From Takakia lepidozioides (lineage: Eukaryota > Streptophyta > Takakiopsida > Takakiales > Takakiaceae): a DNA stretch of 64,000 nucleotides. The notes below the pieces were generated by a model. It was given only the letters and a program-made list of their open reading frames with translations. It had not been told where the DNA came from and ran no database searches. Where the stretch lies: NCBI GenBank assembly GCA_030704615.1, contig CM060731.1, positions 27,898,001-27,962,000 of the forward strand, given 5' to 3'. Shown here in pieces: positions 10,819 to 23,000 of this stretch (position 1 is the stretch's first letter; every line of letters starts with the position of its first letter). The translations under genes and the position numbers were made by a program.

Positions 10819-12066
10819 CTAATCAATATCCCAATCAGTGACTGTTTCTTTGGCATGAATTGTAATATCTTGCAGTTCCAGCAGACAAATTGTTGCAGAC
10901 TTCGGATCCAAAACTCGTATACATAATGCCCACTTACTTGGTTCAGCTTTGGGGCACCCATACTGCTGATCAGGAAGGGGGTCCTCCTCCTCGTCCCCTT
11001 CGCCATTCTCCTGATCCTCTTGTCTCCATCTTGCCATTTTCCTGAGCACCTCCTCCGTGCCCTCGTTTCTTAAGAAGATAAACATTAATAAACCTCATAC
11101 ATGATTTTCTGGCACCCAAGCCTCTACAAACATTTCCTTACAACTCATGTATGAGGTTTATTGATGTTTATCTTCTTAAGAACCGAAGGCACGGAGCAGT
11201 GCTCAGGAAAATGGCAAGATGGAGATAGAGGATCAGGATAATGGCGAAGGGGACGAGGAGGAGGACACCCTTCCTGCTCAGCAGTATGGGTGCAGTCTGG
11301 CAATGATACTCCCTATGACCTTCTGATGGCAGAAGTTATACGTAACACTCAACCTGCAGCTTCGCTGCATCCTTTTGGTTGGCCTCTCGCTCTTCTGTTG
11401 TGAATGCGCCCTGGTCACCCTCTAGGCTAATGATAGACTTTCGCTTAGGGTGAAGAATGAACTGGCGGGGGGTGTAACGAAGGGGCATGACCGTCTGGTT
11501 GAATGTCTCACCCAGTCTCTCAATGGTGAAAACCCTCAGTGCCTCCCTTGCAACTGCTACCACACCTTCTGCACACTGATCTGAAGAAAAGGAAGCTGCA
11601 TACTCCAAGGTTCATATGAAAGTGGCGTCAAGAGAAAATGGCCCTGACGAATGTAGCCAAGCCAAGGCCCACTAGAAAGACAAAGCATGGCCCTACAACC
11701 TCTAACTAGAGCAGAAAATAGCTTTCGAGCCTCAATCCCAAAAACCGTGTCAGTTTGTCGGACAACTGGCCAGTCACCATATCTACCTCTGTTCTTATTG
11801 AGAAACACACTAGCTGGGTGATCCGCCCCGTCTTCACCTCCACTTGATGCTTGAACCTCGAGCAGCAAGAGAGATTCTGGAGGGGATGAAACAGCCTGCA
11901 CACTAAGGATCTGCATGCAATCATCAGGGTCCAGAGACAGGACACATATAGTGCTGTCAAATGATCCTATTCCAAGAACCGTGAGCGTTGCCTCCCTTCT
12001 GGTACTGGTGCAATGTCAACACATGGAACATCACCTGACATTTCTCTCTTTTCACGAGCTCCTCTA
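10819..12066 (-). pseudogene. SF3B3: SF3B3 (splicing factor 3b subunit 3) pseudogene, upstream piece
   Basis: Minus-strand translation runs through characteristic SF3B3 blocks: MSGDVPCVDIAPVPEGRQRS, LDPDDCMQILSVQAVSS, GGEDGADHPAS, DMVTGQLSD, MLCLSS-PWLGYI-QGHFLL, YAASFSSDQCAEGVV, FTIERLGETFNQT, LRYTPRQFILHPKRK, DPLPDQQYG-PKAE and IRVLDPKSAT. The copy is broken by at least four frameshifts (near 11972, 11790, 11750, 11610) and two deletions (about 11 residues after FLN near 11800, and several after LLELQD near 10865). An intron-like gap remains between 11336 and 11090, so it is an unprocessed pseudogene. The N-terminal half of the protein was not found. In a working gene the product is part of SF3b, which recognises the branch point. 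Confidence 0.92.
10954..11293. repeat. Large inverted repeat over SF3B3 sequence
   Basis: Left arm 10954-11104 and right arm 11145-11293 are reverse complements at roughly 95 percent by eye, with a 40-base loop. The arms cover the acidic SF3B3 exon (GEGDEEEDPLPDQQYG) plus adjoining intron-like bases. A transcript across it would fold into a stem of about 150 pairs. Confidence 0.95.
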
Positions 12067-13012
12067 TGAAGGAATGCTACTGAGTTCAACAGCATTCATG
12101 CAAGTTACTTTGGCTCCATTGGGCTCTATAGAATGAGGAACATTTGTATGCTAAACCTGATTACGTTTGTAGTATGGAGATTTTGGAGTGGTCTATGAGA
12201 ATGTCCAAGGACCAGCTGAGCAACCAAAATCTTAGCTGTCCCGACTCCCAAGTACCTTGCAAACTCCAGGGAAAAGACCTTGCGCATCCTACTTTCGTGC
12301 CCTGCTCAGTGCTCAGAAAGAACACCCTCAACACTGACAGTAAAAGCACATACTTTTTCCAGAGCAAAGCGAGACCCTGACTTTAGTCAACAACGGTACA
12401 GTCCAGTACTCCACACAATAAGGTCACACCAGAGATGTCAAACTCCCCTTCTCATCCTGCATGAAGAAAGCTCACCTTGTCAAGGCTACTGTCCCACTAT
12501 TGTGAAGTATCTTTAAAGAACTCCTGCCAGCACAGTTCCATGCTCCAGCGTTGACCTACACGTACACCAAATACCAATTATCGACCTTGCCGAGTACACA
12601 GATGTTGCTATTTGCCTGGTATAGCACACATCCCCACAAACACCATTTCAGGCATAAAACATCATCAAGGGCATTGAAGCAGAATGTACTGACTATGGAA
12701 GAACAAATCCAAGCCCCAAGTATGCATGAACAAACCGAGCACCCATCCGTACTCCAACACAAGATAGACGGAGAGAATTCTCCATATGTGACTCTTTCTC
12801 CATATGTGACTCTTCATCGGCCGTATCTTTCCTCTTCTATAGCTGTCACTTGTGTTTGAACTTGATGTCCTTCCCTCCTCATCCATGCCCCATACTTGGA
12901 ACTTAGAGTCTTACAGGACATGCTTACCAGCACCTTACTGAATAGACATGTTGCTAGCAGGTGAATCCAGGGAAAGTTTAACATTGGGAATGGCAAACTG
13001 CTGAATTTCCTC
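12067..13012. other. Spacer between SF3B3 and mTERF relics
   Basis: No domain recognised in any frame. A direct repeat of CTCCATATGTGACTCTT lies near 12780-12815. It may hold decayed SF3B3 exons or introns that I cannot identify by eye. Confidence 0.35.
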
Positions 13013-14215
13013 AGCTCCATTTTCTCCTATTTGCATCCATGTCCTCATCATCAGGCGATTCTTCACTTTCATGATGATCCTCTTCCTTCACTTGCAAAAG
13101 GCCTACGGCTACAAATGGAACCTTTTCTTCATTATCATTAGCCTTCCCACTATAGTCAACCTTTGGTTATCTCGGATTAGTTCATGGCGTGGTCGTATTC
13201 TGCCCTCTAGACGGTAGGTGAGATACTCTGGAAAGTCAACCACCTCTGTGAGATTCCGTTTCATTTCCTTCACCAAAATTTCCAGTTTGGGCTTCAAAGT
13301 TTTATCAACGCTGAGGACCAACAGTTGCGGACAGTCAGTGACCATCTGACCAACAAGCCTTGCTGAGAATCCAGCATCCCTCAGAGCATTTACCCTAGCC
13401 ACCCCTAATGGCACATTGATACCCGAATTTTGCGGAAGATTTTCCAACATCTGTCCCCTCCTACTCTTTACTGACACCAACTTTGGCAGTGAGCCAGAGC
13501 AACATTTTTGCCAGTCTTCCGTCACCTCTAATACTACAATGTCAGGAGAACATGTGCAATTGCCTCCTCTCTCACCCCTACTTCCAGCAAGCTCTGAACA
13601 GCAGGCTGCATTTGGTCAGCTAGGTCAAATCCTAATATGAAGGGCCGGTTCTCGATCATCTTGCAACGATTGGCCTTGGCTCGTGATTGGCTTCCCAAGC
13701 TCGTGAGGTAGTCCACCTTTGGTTGATGTTGTTGCCGACACGCATGACCCTAATATCAGGCTTCTCTGCTAGGATAGGGCCTATCTCTCTAGTATTCACA
13801 CCAATCATAACGAGATACTCGTACTCATAGTTCCTTCGATCCGGAAACCCCAAACCTCCGGGTATCGCGACAACACACTGCCGATCTGCTTCATCTCAAT
13901 ACCCAGGCCCTGCAGGTACCTCACAAGTGGTTGTAAATCACTGACCACACTGGTCTGCAATATCTGTGAGTACAGCCGTATGAGAAAGGGAACAGATTTT
14001 CTGGTGATTTTCAGAGATTTCAAGTACCCAAGAAAGCACGAATAATTAGGGATTTTTCCTTACACGCAACCAACAGTAGGGATATGCGTAGATTCCTATT
14101 ATGAGGACCGATTTTCTTCAGGAATTCAACGCGATCTTTACACAACCTAACAGATCTTTCGGTAAGCTCCACACGTTCCAGTTCACTGATATTCTGCCAC
14201 TGGCTGTGCAAGAGT
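13013..14215 (-). pseudogene. mTERF4 (BSM/RUG2)-like pseudogene
   Basis: Minus-strand pieces in order: CKDRVEFLKKIG, SLKITRKSVPFLIRLY-QILQ-SVV-DL-PLVRYL, YPEVWGFRIEGTMSTS, YLVMIGVNTREIGPIL, MIENRPFILGFDL, VREEAIAHVL, NALRDAGFSARLVGQMVTDCPQLLVL, KEMKRNLTEVVDFPEYLTY-LE-RI-PRH, then an acidic tail (KEEDHHESEESPDDED) to a stop near 13013. This is the repeat order of plastid mTERF4, which aids plastid RNA splicing in angiosperms. The frame shifts at about 14020, 13830, 13690 and 13530 without intron signals, so it is a pseudogene. Start codon and transit peptide were not located. Confidence 0.88.
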
Positions 14216-15426
14216 TCAACACCACCTCCCGCTCTGTTAGCTGTTCCCGTATTCTGCAACTTCTCCTGACATTACCCTCGGCTCCGCAAACGCCAGGATG
14301 ACCTCCGTCGAAACTCCTCTTGACGAACACTGACATGCATATGTCTGATGCATATGTCTGCATATGTCTGATGGCCATACTTTTTGCCGTTGCTTTCCCG
14401 TTCCTCTCGTGTGGTAGGTGAAGGTGCCGCGCTGACATGAAAGTGACCAATCGTAGTCTCGCGTTTCTAGTCACAGTGCCGCTCCCCTGTCCGCTCGTGG
14501 GGTAACGCCCTCAGATCCAGCAATTTGCAATCCACATCCATCCACTTGTACAGAAAGGTCGGCCATGTGGACTGAAAGAGATGGAATTCTAAAGATCATG
14601 CAGAGGAATGTGATCACTGGATTCTTGTTTCGCCCCCACCAAGATCTATGGGGCAATCGCGCACACTGTGGGTCCGACGATAGGGAGACGGATGAAGACT
14701 GTGGAGGGTTTGCAGGCGAGTCATGATATATCACTGGATTCTTGTTTCGCCCCCACCAAGATCTATGGGGCAATCGCGCACACTGTGGGTCCGACGATAG
14801 GGAGACGGATGAAGACTGTGGAGGGTTTGCAGGCGAGTCATGATATTTGCAACGAGCAGCTGGTTCGGGTGCGTGTCTCTAGACCCTTTTTACAAGTGAT
14901 TCTGGGTTGTTTCCTGGTACTGATTTTGTTTTTAGAAAGTCCTTTGAAGGTATGCACCGGGTAATTTCACTGCCTGTGGTGCCTTTTGTTTTCATCTGAT
15001 GGTGTGTTGTGCTAGAACCCTGGGGATGCCAGGCAATGGTGGGCTTTTTCACTGCGTTTATTGCAGCAGGAGCTGTCAATGAGGGCCTAGGAATCGGAGA
15101 AGTGTGATAGGGTTGTCATGGTCTTGCAATTCAGGTGAGGCTATTGTTGGAGGGGGAGCCTGGACATGAAAAATATGAAAAAATGGCAAAAGGTTTAAGG
15201 GAGGTATGTATGAATTCTGACTGAAATCTGAGTATGTGTTAACGGGAAATTTGCAGCGCAAGTTTGATGTGCCAAGTCAATCTTTTGATGATTCACTCGA
15301 AACTGACATGCTGCAGGTGGCACAATTGCCTCAGGAATTGCTAAAAGCGAGGAGAAGATCGGAGCCAACTTTTTCACCTCGGCAACCATCAGAGTGGCAA
15401 CTTGGGTAGCACCTCTCAACGCCACC
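14216..15426. other. Spacer upstream of the PPR gene
   Basis: Contains the 117-bp tandem duplication (14614-14847). The rest shows no coding signal. The 3' part presumably holds the promoter and 5' leader of the PPR gene; an in-frame TGA at 15304 limits that gene upstream. Confidence 0.5.
14614..14847. repeat. 117-bp perfect tandem duplication
   Basis: The unit starting TCACTGGATTCTTGTTTCGC at 14614 is repeated exactly at 14731; each unit is 117 bp and I see no mismatch between the copies. Such identity implies a recent duplication, or an assembly artefact. Confidence 0.95.
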
Positions 15427-17487
15427 ATGGTTAAAACGGGGCCAAGAGAGGGGGTCAGTTGTATTACATCTCACACCTGCGGGGATGTGAGGACACTGTG
15501 TAAGGGGGGAAGACTGAAAGAGGCTCTGCACATTTTGGACCGACCAGGAGTTCATGCAAATTCCAATACTTATATCTGTCTCTTACAGGGGTGCATCAAC
15601 ATGAAAGCCCTGGCAGAGGGAAAACAAGTGCATGCCCACATAATCCGAAGCCAATTCAAACCAAACACCTTGGTAGTCAGCACTCTTCTCAACATGTACG
15701 CAAAGTGCGGGAGCATGGTGGATGCACAAGAATTGTTTGACGAAATGCCTTGCCGAAATAAGTTCACATGGACAAGAATGATGGAGGGATATGCCAAGCA
15801 TGGGTATGCTGAGGAGACTTTCAAACTCTATGAGCAAATGCTGCGGGAAGGAGTGGCGCTGGACAAGATCATTTACACGACGGTGCTAAATGCATGTGCC
15901 AGCCTAGGTGCCCTGGAAAATGGCAAGCGAGTCCATGCGGACATAATCAAACTTGGGATAGCCTTGGATACCATTTTGGAAAATACTCTTGTCCACATGT
16001 ATGCCAAATGCGGGAGTGTGAAGGATGCACGTCAAGTGTTTGACAATATGGGTAAACGTGATGTGGTCTCATGGAACGCAATGATTGCAGGATATGGTCA
16101 GCATGGGTGTGGTGAAGAGGCTCTCAGAATCTATGATCAAATGCAACAGGTAGGGGTGGCACCTGACAAGGTGACATACGCAATTGTTCTCAATGCATGG
16201 ACCAAATGGAGAAGCATAGAGGATGCGCATCAAGTGTTTGACAAAATAGTGAAGGAAGATGTTGTCTCATGGAATGTGATGATTGCAGGCTATGCTCAGT
16301 CTGGGAATGCTGCAAAGGCTCTCCACATGTATGAGCAGATGCAAGGGGAAGGGCTGATGCCCGACAGGGTCACGTTCATTTCTGTTCTCAATGCATGTGC
16401 AAGCCTTGGAGCCCTAGAAAAGGGCAAGCAGGTCCATGCTGACATGAGGAAAGCTGGATGTGCACCATATACTAATTTGGAGAATACTCTTGTTGACATG
16501 TATGCCAAATGTGGTAGTGTAAAGGATGCCCGTCACATGTTTGACAAAATAGCTAAAAAAGATGTGGTCTCATGGAATGCAATGATGGCAGGATATGCTC
16601 AGCATGGCTGTGATAGGGCAGCTCTCCAACTGTTTGAACAAATGCAAAAACAAGGCTTCAAACCAGACTGTATCACCTTCACTTCTGTCATCTCTGCATG
16701 CAGCCATGTCGGCCTAGTGGATGAAGGCTGGCATTACTTTGACTCCATGAGTCGAGATTATGGCCTGGCACCTACAATGAAACATTTTGGCTGCATGGTG
16801 GACCTTCTTGGCCGTGCAGGGCGATTGGATGAGGCAGAGGACTTCATTAACAAAATGTCAATTGAAGCAGATTCGTTAGTGTGGGGGCCCTTTCTTGGTG
16901 CCTGTAGGATCCATGGTGATGTGGAGAAAGCAGAACGGGCAGCAAAACACATTCTCATTTTGGATCCACAGCACGCTGCAACATACGTGTTGCTATCAAA
17001 CATCTATGCTGCAGCTGGTAGGTGGGATGATAAAGCAAAGGTAAGGAAAATAATGGAGGAGAGAGGTCTGAGAAAGGACGCAGGATACAGCTGCATTGAG
17101 GTCAAGAATCAGGTGCATGTATTTGCTGTAGAAGACAAGCTACATCCAGAAATTGAGGAAATTCATGCTAAGGTGAAGCAATTGTCTGGTCTGATGAAAG
17201 AGGCTGGGTATTTACCTGACACCCGCTTCATATTACATGACATGGAGGAGGATGAAAAGGAATTCTCTCTTTGCCACCACAGTGAGAAACTGGCTATTGC
17301 TTATGGGCTCATCAGCACGCCTCCTGGGATGCCTATTAGCATCATCAAGAACCTTCGAGTGTGTGGTGACTGCCACACTGCCACCAAGTTGATCTCAAAG
17401 ATTGTTGGGCGAGCAATTGTCGTACGGGATGCTTTTCGCTTTCATCACTTCCAAGATGGGGTTTGTTCCTGTGGGGATTATTGGTGA
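15427..17487 (+). CDS. PPR protein, PLS class with E/E+ and DYW domains
   Basis: Single-exon gene for 686 residues. ATG at 15427 lies in a strong context (GCCACCATGG); an in-frame TGA at 15304 excludes other upstream ATGs. Tandem pentatricopeptide repeats ([38 protein letters not shown]) span about residues 50-460. The E/E+ region follows ([18 protein letters not shown]), and the DYW deaminase domain closes the protein. The deaminase residues are all present: HSE at 618-620, CGDC at 646-649, HH at 673-674, CSC at 680-682 and the terminal DYW. By family knowledge it is an organellar C-to-U RNA editing factor that binds one or a few sites; the target cannot be read from sequence here. Many seedless plants have intronless genes of this type. 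Confidence 0.95.
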   Translation: MVKTGPREGVSCITSHTCGDVRTLCKGGRLKEALHILDRPGVHANSNTYICLLQGCINMKALAEGKQVHAHIIRSQFKPNTLVVSTLLNMYAKCGSMVDAQELFDEMPCRNKFTWTRMMEGYAKHGYAEETFKLYEQMLREGVALDKIIYTTVLNACASLGALENGKRVHADIIKLGIALDTILENTLVHMYAKCGSVKDARQVFDNMGKRDVVSWNAMIAGYGQHGCGEEALRIYDQMQQVGVAPDKVTYAIVLNAWTKWRSIEDAHQVFDKIVKEDVVSWNVMIAGYAQSGNAAKALHMYEQMQGEGLMPDRVTFISVLNACASLGALEKGKQVHADMRKAGCAPYTNLENTLVDMYAKCGSVKDARHMFDKIAKKDVVSWNAMMAGYAQHGCDRAALQLFEQMQKQGFKPDCITFTSVISACSHVGLVDEGWHYFDSMSRDYGLAPTMKHFGCMVDLLGRAGRLDEAEDFINKMSIEADSLVWGPFLGACRIHGDVEKAERAAKHILILDPQHAATYVLLSNIYAAAGRWDDKAKVRKIMEERGLRKDAGYSCIEVKNQVHVFAVEDKLHPEIEEIHAKVKQLSGLMKEAGYLPDTRFILHDMEEDEKEFSLCHHSEKLAIAYGLISTPPGMPISIIKNLRVCGDCHTATKLISKIVGRAIVVRDAFRFHHFQDGVCSCGDYW

Positions 17488-20017
17488 GACGAGCAACATT
17501 TATGGCCTCAGTATGTTGCTTTGAGTCTGGAGGCGGATAGTAGATAGTCTCAATCACAACCAGTGTGCCAGTAAAAAGCAGTCGGGACCTTGCTTTGGTG
17601 AGAGCTTCTCAAAGTGATGATTACAATGTGATTTTGACTAATGACCATCCTGGTAATGATCCCATGGAAGACCTTGTTGCATCGAGTTCTCCACAGAGAG
17701 CAAGGCACAAATGAATTAGGTTTGCACAAGGATATCCCTGATGGACATATCAAGACAGGATACTCAAATGACTGGAGTATCCAGTATGTTGGTATGTGTT
17801 GGCACTTATCGCATCTGATCGCCATGAGAGTCCCCAACAGAAGGGCTTTCACACTGACGGCTTTCTCTTGGTTGTGCGCTTGGCCACAAGATTACCGATG
17901 CACGAGTCGAAACACCCAGTTTTGCAGTAGAATTGAACACCATGTGTATCCCAGATTCTCTGCCAGAGGTTATTCAGCATACTGAACTTACAAGGTATGT
18001 GCAACAAGGTTTGACTGAAGCATATGCCACCCAACAAAATGGTGGGGTGAAGAGGTGCCCAAAGTGAGTGTCAGAGTCTGGATTTTAATTCATCGTCTTC
18101 CTTTTCAGCAGAGTCCGCAAACCAAGAGCCTCCGTCCCTTGCAATGTGAGCCGCGTTCTTCCACAATATGGTTGCATCCGTGCTGTTTCATTCAACAGTT
18201 GGTTAGATGGGAAGGCGAGAGGCAGCAAAGTTTTGCACTTGTGCACTGGCCTAATAAGCTGATGAGGCAGGCGCCATTAGACTTTGGCACATATGCACAA
18301 GTTAGGTGCTTGAAGGAGGGTTAGAAATTATGACATCCGCAGTACTTGGCATTGTACTTGAGACATTGCGAGATCAAAACCCTTGAAATGCCTGAGCATC
18401 TGCAAACAGGTGAGGTGAGTATCAAGTTAACAGCAGTGACTGAATCTGATTCTTTTGAGGCTTGGATCCGTGCCTTTTTGTTCTTGTTGTGCGCATCACC
18501 ATGAAGTTTAATAGCATTTTCAGTTGTTTCACATGAGATGGTTGCATGATAGTGTGATCCAACCACACCAAGTGTGTATTAAGAATTGTTGTGGCTGTCT
18601 GTAGGGGCTTGCTTTATATGATCTCTCGCGACATGTTTTTTTGTTCTAGGTCATGCCCCAATCAGCCTTCTCTTCATGCTGAGATAAGCAGGGTTGGGGA
18701 AGGCCATCTGACTCCCCTGAGAACAAGAGTAGACTGACAATGGTGCCATGCTTCTGACCTCTGTTGGACGTTGAAGGCATTTGAAATTCATGAGAAGTTC
18801 TCCTATTGCGGATGACCTAGAAATCACAAAGGGCCACTGCGTTCATTAAGCCAATTTTTGTCATGTCACTAAGGTAGCCAGAATTCTGTATTTCTACCAG
18901 TACTCTGTAGTTGAGCTCATGAAAGCCCACATTAGTTGACTTTCCCATCACTCCTGAAATGCAGTAGAGATGAAAAGGGACTGAGAGGTGTATTTGCTGT
19001 AAATTTGTTGAGATGTAAAGAAAAGATTGACCTAACGAAGCTATCTTTGTAGATCTGACTTTTGGGGGTCTGAGGAATTGCAATTTCTCCCCAATATGAA
19101 ATGAATGCAGAAAGATGTAGATCAGAATCGTGGGCACATTGGGGACATACTTTGTCCAGCACATCAGTCTAGTTTCCTTGAAGGCTTTGCTGGAAGGTAT
19201 GTCGAGCGCTTTGATATAAAGCACAGCTAAGGAAGGAAGAAACCGATTGAATTCTGAAGTTTATATAACGACCCTACCTTGTTGAGATGAAGTTGCACCA
19301 CCTATACCTGACAACTACACCTGCATTCCGAAATGAGTGAGGGAAAATTTTGGAAAATTGTCTCCAACAGTCTTCAAACGATGATTTGTATCGACTTGCT
19401 GAAATCAATAACTATACTTCACTTCAGGAAAATGAAATTGCAAGTGAGACTCATGAGAAGGGGTGTGGAAAATTTGCATCTTTGTCAACCTTGATAGTAT
19501 ACAATTTCGACAAGGATCAACTCTGTAGTCTGTACCATGTCCATCTGTCTTGAGCATGCGCATGATGGTGGTGAGGGTGGCAAATCCAAAATACTGAGGT
19601 GAACGATTAAACCCAGCGAGAAAATGTGAACTTAACTGTCTACTAGCTCTAGCAGGTTTCTAACTGTGTAATAACCTTTCTATCAAGACGGATGATTCAA
19701 TCCAATCTAAAAATTATTTCCATACGAGTAGAAGTTGAGCAAGGGCTGTTAAAGAGTATGATCTTTCACATCTAAGTAACCTCCTACACACTAGAGAAGC
19801 TGTCAACCCAGGGAATTGTCCCATGAAGACGTGTCATGACAAGTCTGCAATAATCACACTTGTGCCTTCCAACAATTGTAGAGTGGATGGAGTGAACACT
19901 GGAGACCAAACCTAGCCAAAATGTACAGAGCTATGAATACAAGCATGATGTCATAACAAGGGCTCTGGTCTTAGCGAATAAAATACACCAGTAACACGTG
20001 TTGATAAGAACATTTGC
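17488..20017. other. Intergenic region between PPR and YSL genes
   Basis: About 2.5 kb without recognised genes. It must contain the 3' ends of the convergent PPR (plus) and YSL (minus) transcripts. The open frames on both strands are short and lack domain features; no repeat was recognised. Confidence 0.5.
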
Positions 20018-23000
20018 CTAATAGCCAGGCAAGTTGTCAAATGCCATATGTGCTGGAAAGAAGTACATACATAGTGGGGGGTTCACTTTGGCCATAGCCA
20101 AAATAGCTGATGGGACTGTCCAGATACCATCACCACAAATGAGCCCTGAGGCTACTGCCTGTGAAAAAATGTCAGACTTCTTCCTGTTCACTCTCTCCCA
20201 TACAAACCGGAGGACTGTTCCCAAAAACATATCAATGGCAAAGTACCCACCAATATAGAATGGAATAGCCATGGCCATTGGAATGGGGACGAACTTTGAA
20301 AACCTCCGTGGCAGCCGATCCCTTACAATGTTGATGGCGATGGAAGCAATGAAGAGCCCATAGCATATCTGCAAGCAGTGTTGTGGAAGAGCTTTGAACC
20401 CTTCAACACCAATCAGGGCCATTGACCGATACACTCTGGCATACGGAGCCTGGTACTGCCCATTTGGGTCTCCAATATTGAATGATTTGTAAAATAACCA
20501 GAAGGTGAGAGGGGCCATAATGCAACCCATCAGTGCCCCTGCCAGCTGGCTTACAAACATTGAACGTGGAGACGAAAGTGTGAGGTACCCAGTCTTGAAA
20601 TCCTGCATCAAATCTGATGCTGTGGACACAATTGACATCATCACTCCACAAATGGCCAGCCCTGTGAGGACTCCACCATCGCGGCCTGCCCAAGCAGCAA
20701 AGATGAAGAGACCTAGTTTCCCATAAGTTGATGCCAAGCTCCAGTCCGTCAGCCCACATCCATAAGAGTTACAAAAAGCAAGCACTGGCGCCACTATATA
20801 GCACACCAGTACATAATACCACTTCACCGGGGGGAAAATTTGGGGCATGACCCCAATGGAGATGGCTGCCAAGCACACATAGCCGGCTCCAGCTACCCAC
20901 AAAGGTATACCTTCCTTCATGAACACTTCATTCCGCTTTATTGTATCACTTTCTAGACCATCTGTCTTTTCTGAAAAACCAACAGGTTGAAAACTGCTCA
21001 ATTCGTGATATTCCAGTCATCGATCCAAGTGCTAGATTCTAGCCTGTCTTCCCCTTCCTCCCTCTATCCTTTTCCCCTGGTCCCTGCCATCTTACTGCAA
21101 GAGGTGTCTGTAAGAAAAATGACATGGCACCTTACTGGCAGGCTCAGTGTCCTAACAAGACTAAAGATCATCCACACAACCACAAAGTGAATTTTCTGAC
21201 AGAGCACTAACAGTACTTTGAGGTACCTCCTCACTTAATTACTGCTTGGCAATAAAAAATGAATAAAGGCAAAAGGTGTAGGCGGAATAATGAAAATGGT
21301 ATAGAGGCAGCAAGTACCAGTAGTGACTGGCAGCTGCTCCTTATTCTTGTAATGGATGTAGAGGGCCCTAAACGAGATAAAAGTAATTTTCACAAAATTG
21401 TAGAGCCCGTCACCGAGAATAATGGCAATTGCGGTGAACACCTGCCCACAAACATGCAAATCAATTTAGTCGACAAACAAGAGAAAAGATAGATCTCACC
21501 TCAGAGCTGACAAGGCAGATGCCGGTCACTGTGAAATGACCCACAAAGCAACTAATAGGGTCGCCCGCAAACCGGCCATGTGAGCATTTGATGGTCTTCA
21601 GTTTTTACCACCTAGTGATGTAGGGACCGTGACTAATCCTGTAATATCGAAATCTCAAAGCAAATTGCAATGAAGATATTGGCTTAGTATTCAGTGAACT
21701 GTGGTACAATCCACTAAGGAGGCAAGTGTAGGAGAGGAAAAGCACCTTGTAGCCATATAGACCTTCGAAACTGGATGCTTTGAGGCCTTTTCTATACCAA
21801 TGTCCTGCCTTATTGTTGATGAGGGGCCACATGAGACCCCATGAAACGATAGCCCCAAGCATCACAGAGACATTGACAATGTGTGGGCATATCATGCCAG
21901 CTCCCACATACGTCAAATTGAAGTCAAAAAACATCCTGGAAAACAGACCCAATAAAGAATGTCAGAAGGAAGGAGACAGACTTGGTACAGTGTGAATAAA
22001 GCTCAAGCCAAGCACAGAATCGATGAAGAAAAGAGAGTATTAGAGACAGAAAACATCTATTAATGGACTGATAAGAATTCTATCGGATCCTATGTTTCTG
22101 GTTCACTGCTACCCTGAGAACCTTGTATTGTTGAGGGAGTAGTTCCCGCAGGAATGTCACCTTCCAGAGTGGGTTGTGCGATATCACTATTTCCATCACA
22201 GTCATTCTCAAATCACTTTGCAGCTTGTGCAGACCTCTAGCTTGCAGTAGAGGAGGCACTTGTTGCTGTGGTTGGACAGCCATTCAGTCACACTGTTGCA
22301 AACAGGCCATTAACAGGAGACAGAAGACCCTAGGACAGCCAGAGCTCTTAATGACGTGGTGCAGTGAAATCCTGATTGATGCTTCAACCGGCCTCCCATT
22401 GAACAGAGTACCCATGGCATGCATGAGAAAATGTTCATAGTTCTCACCATCATGCCAACAGACCCCCACCCCCCCCTTTGCAAAAGGGACACACTATAGA
22501 GTCCACAGGATGTCCAAAGAGCTTATCAGACAAGAACTTGAAACTGCATGGAGAAACAGTAAAATTTTATTCTTTCAAGTGAAAAAAGAGTCACATTCTA
22601 TATGCCTACACCATAAGTGAATGTACTCATAAGAAGTTGTTTGCTGTAGCCTTGTGGCCCTTAGACCCTCCACCATTGGGAGGGGGAGGGAGGGAGGGAG
22701 AGAGAGGGAGGGATCTTTGAAATCCTCTTGAAAATCTCAAATATAATTTTCTGAATGTGATCCAGACCAGATGGTACCATGACTGATCCTTTGTTGCCCC
22801 ATCAGACCTTGCATGTGACATTGATCCCATAACCAGTTGGACGAATTAGGGTATAGGGAGAGGAAAGAAACGAAGACTCATACGACGTTGTTAAACGAAA
22901 TGGTACTTCATAACATCCACGAAAGAAAGAAGGAAAGAAACTCTATAATGCCCACAGGAAGCTCAAAGAGAGCGAGAGAAGTACCGACTTGTTGTGATAA

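Noticed and set aside
15394-15426. Longer PPR start at 15394
   Set aside because: The codon there is GTG; the first ATG after the in-frame stop is 15427 and has a strong context.
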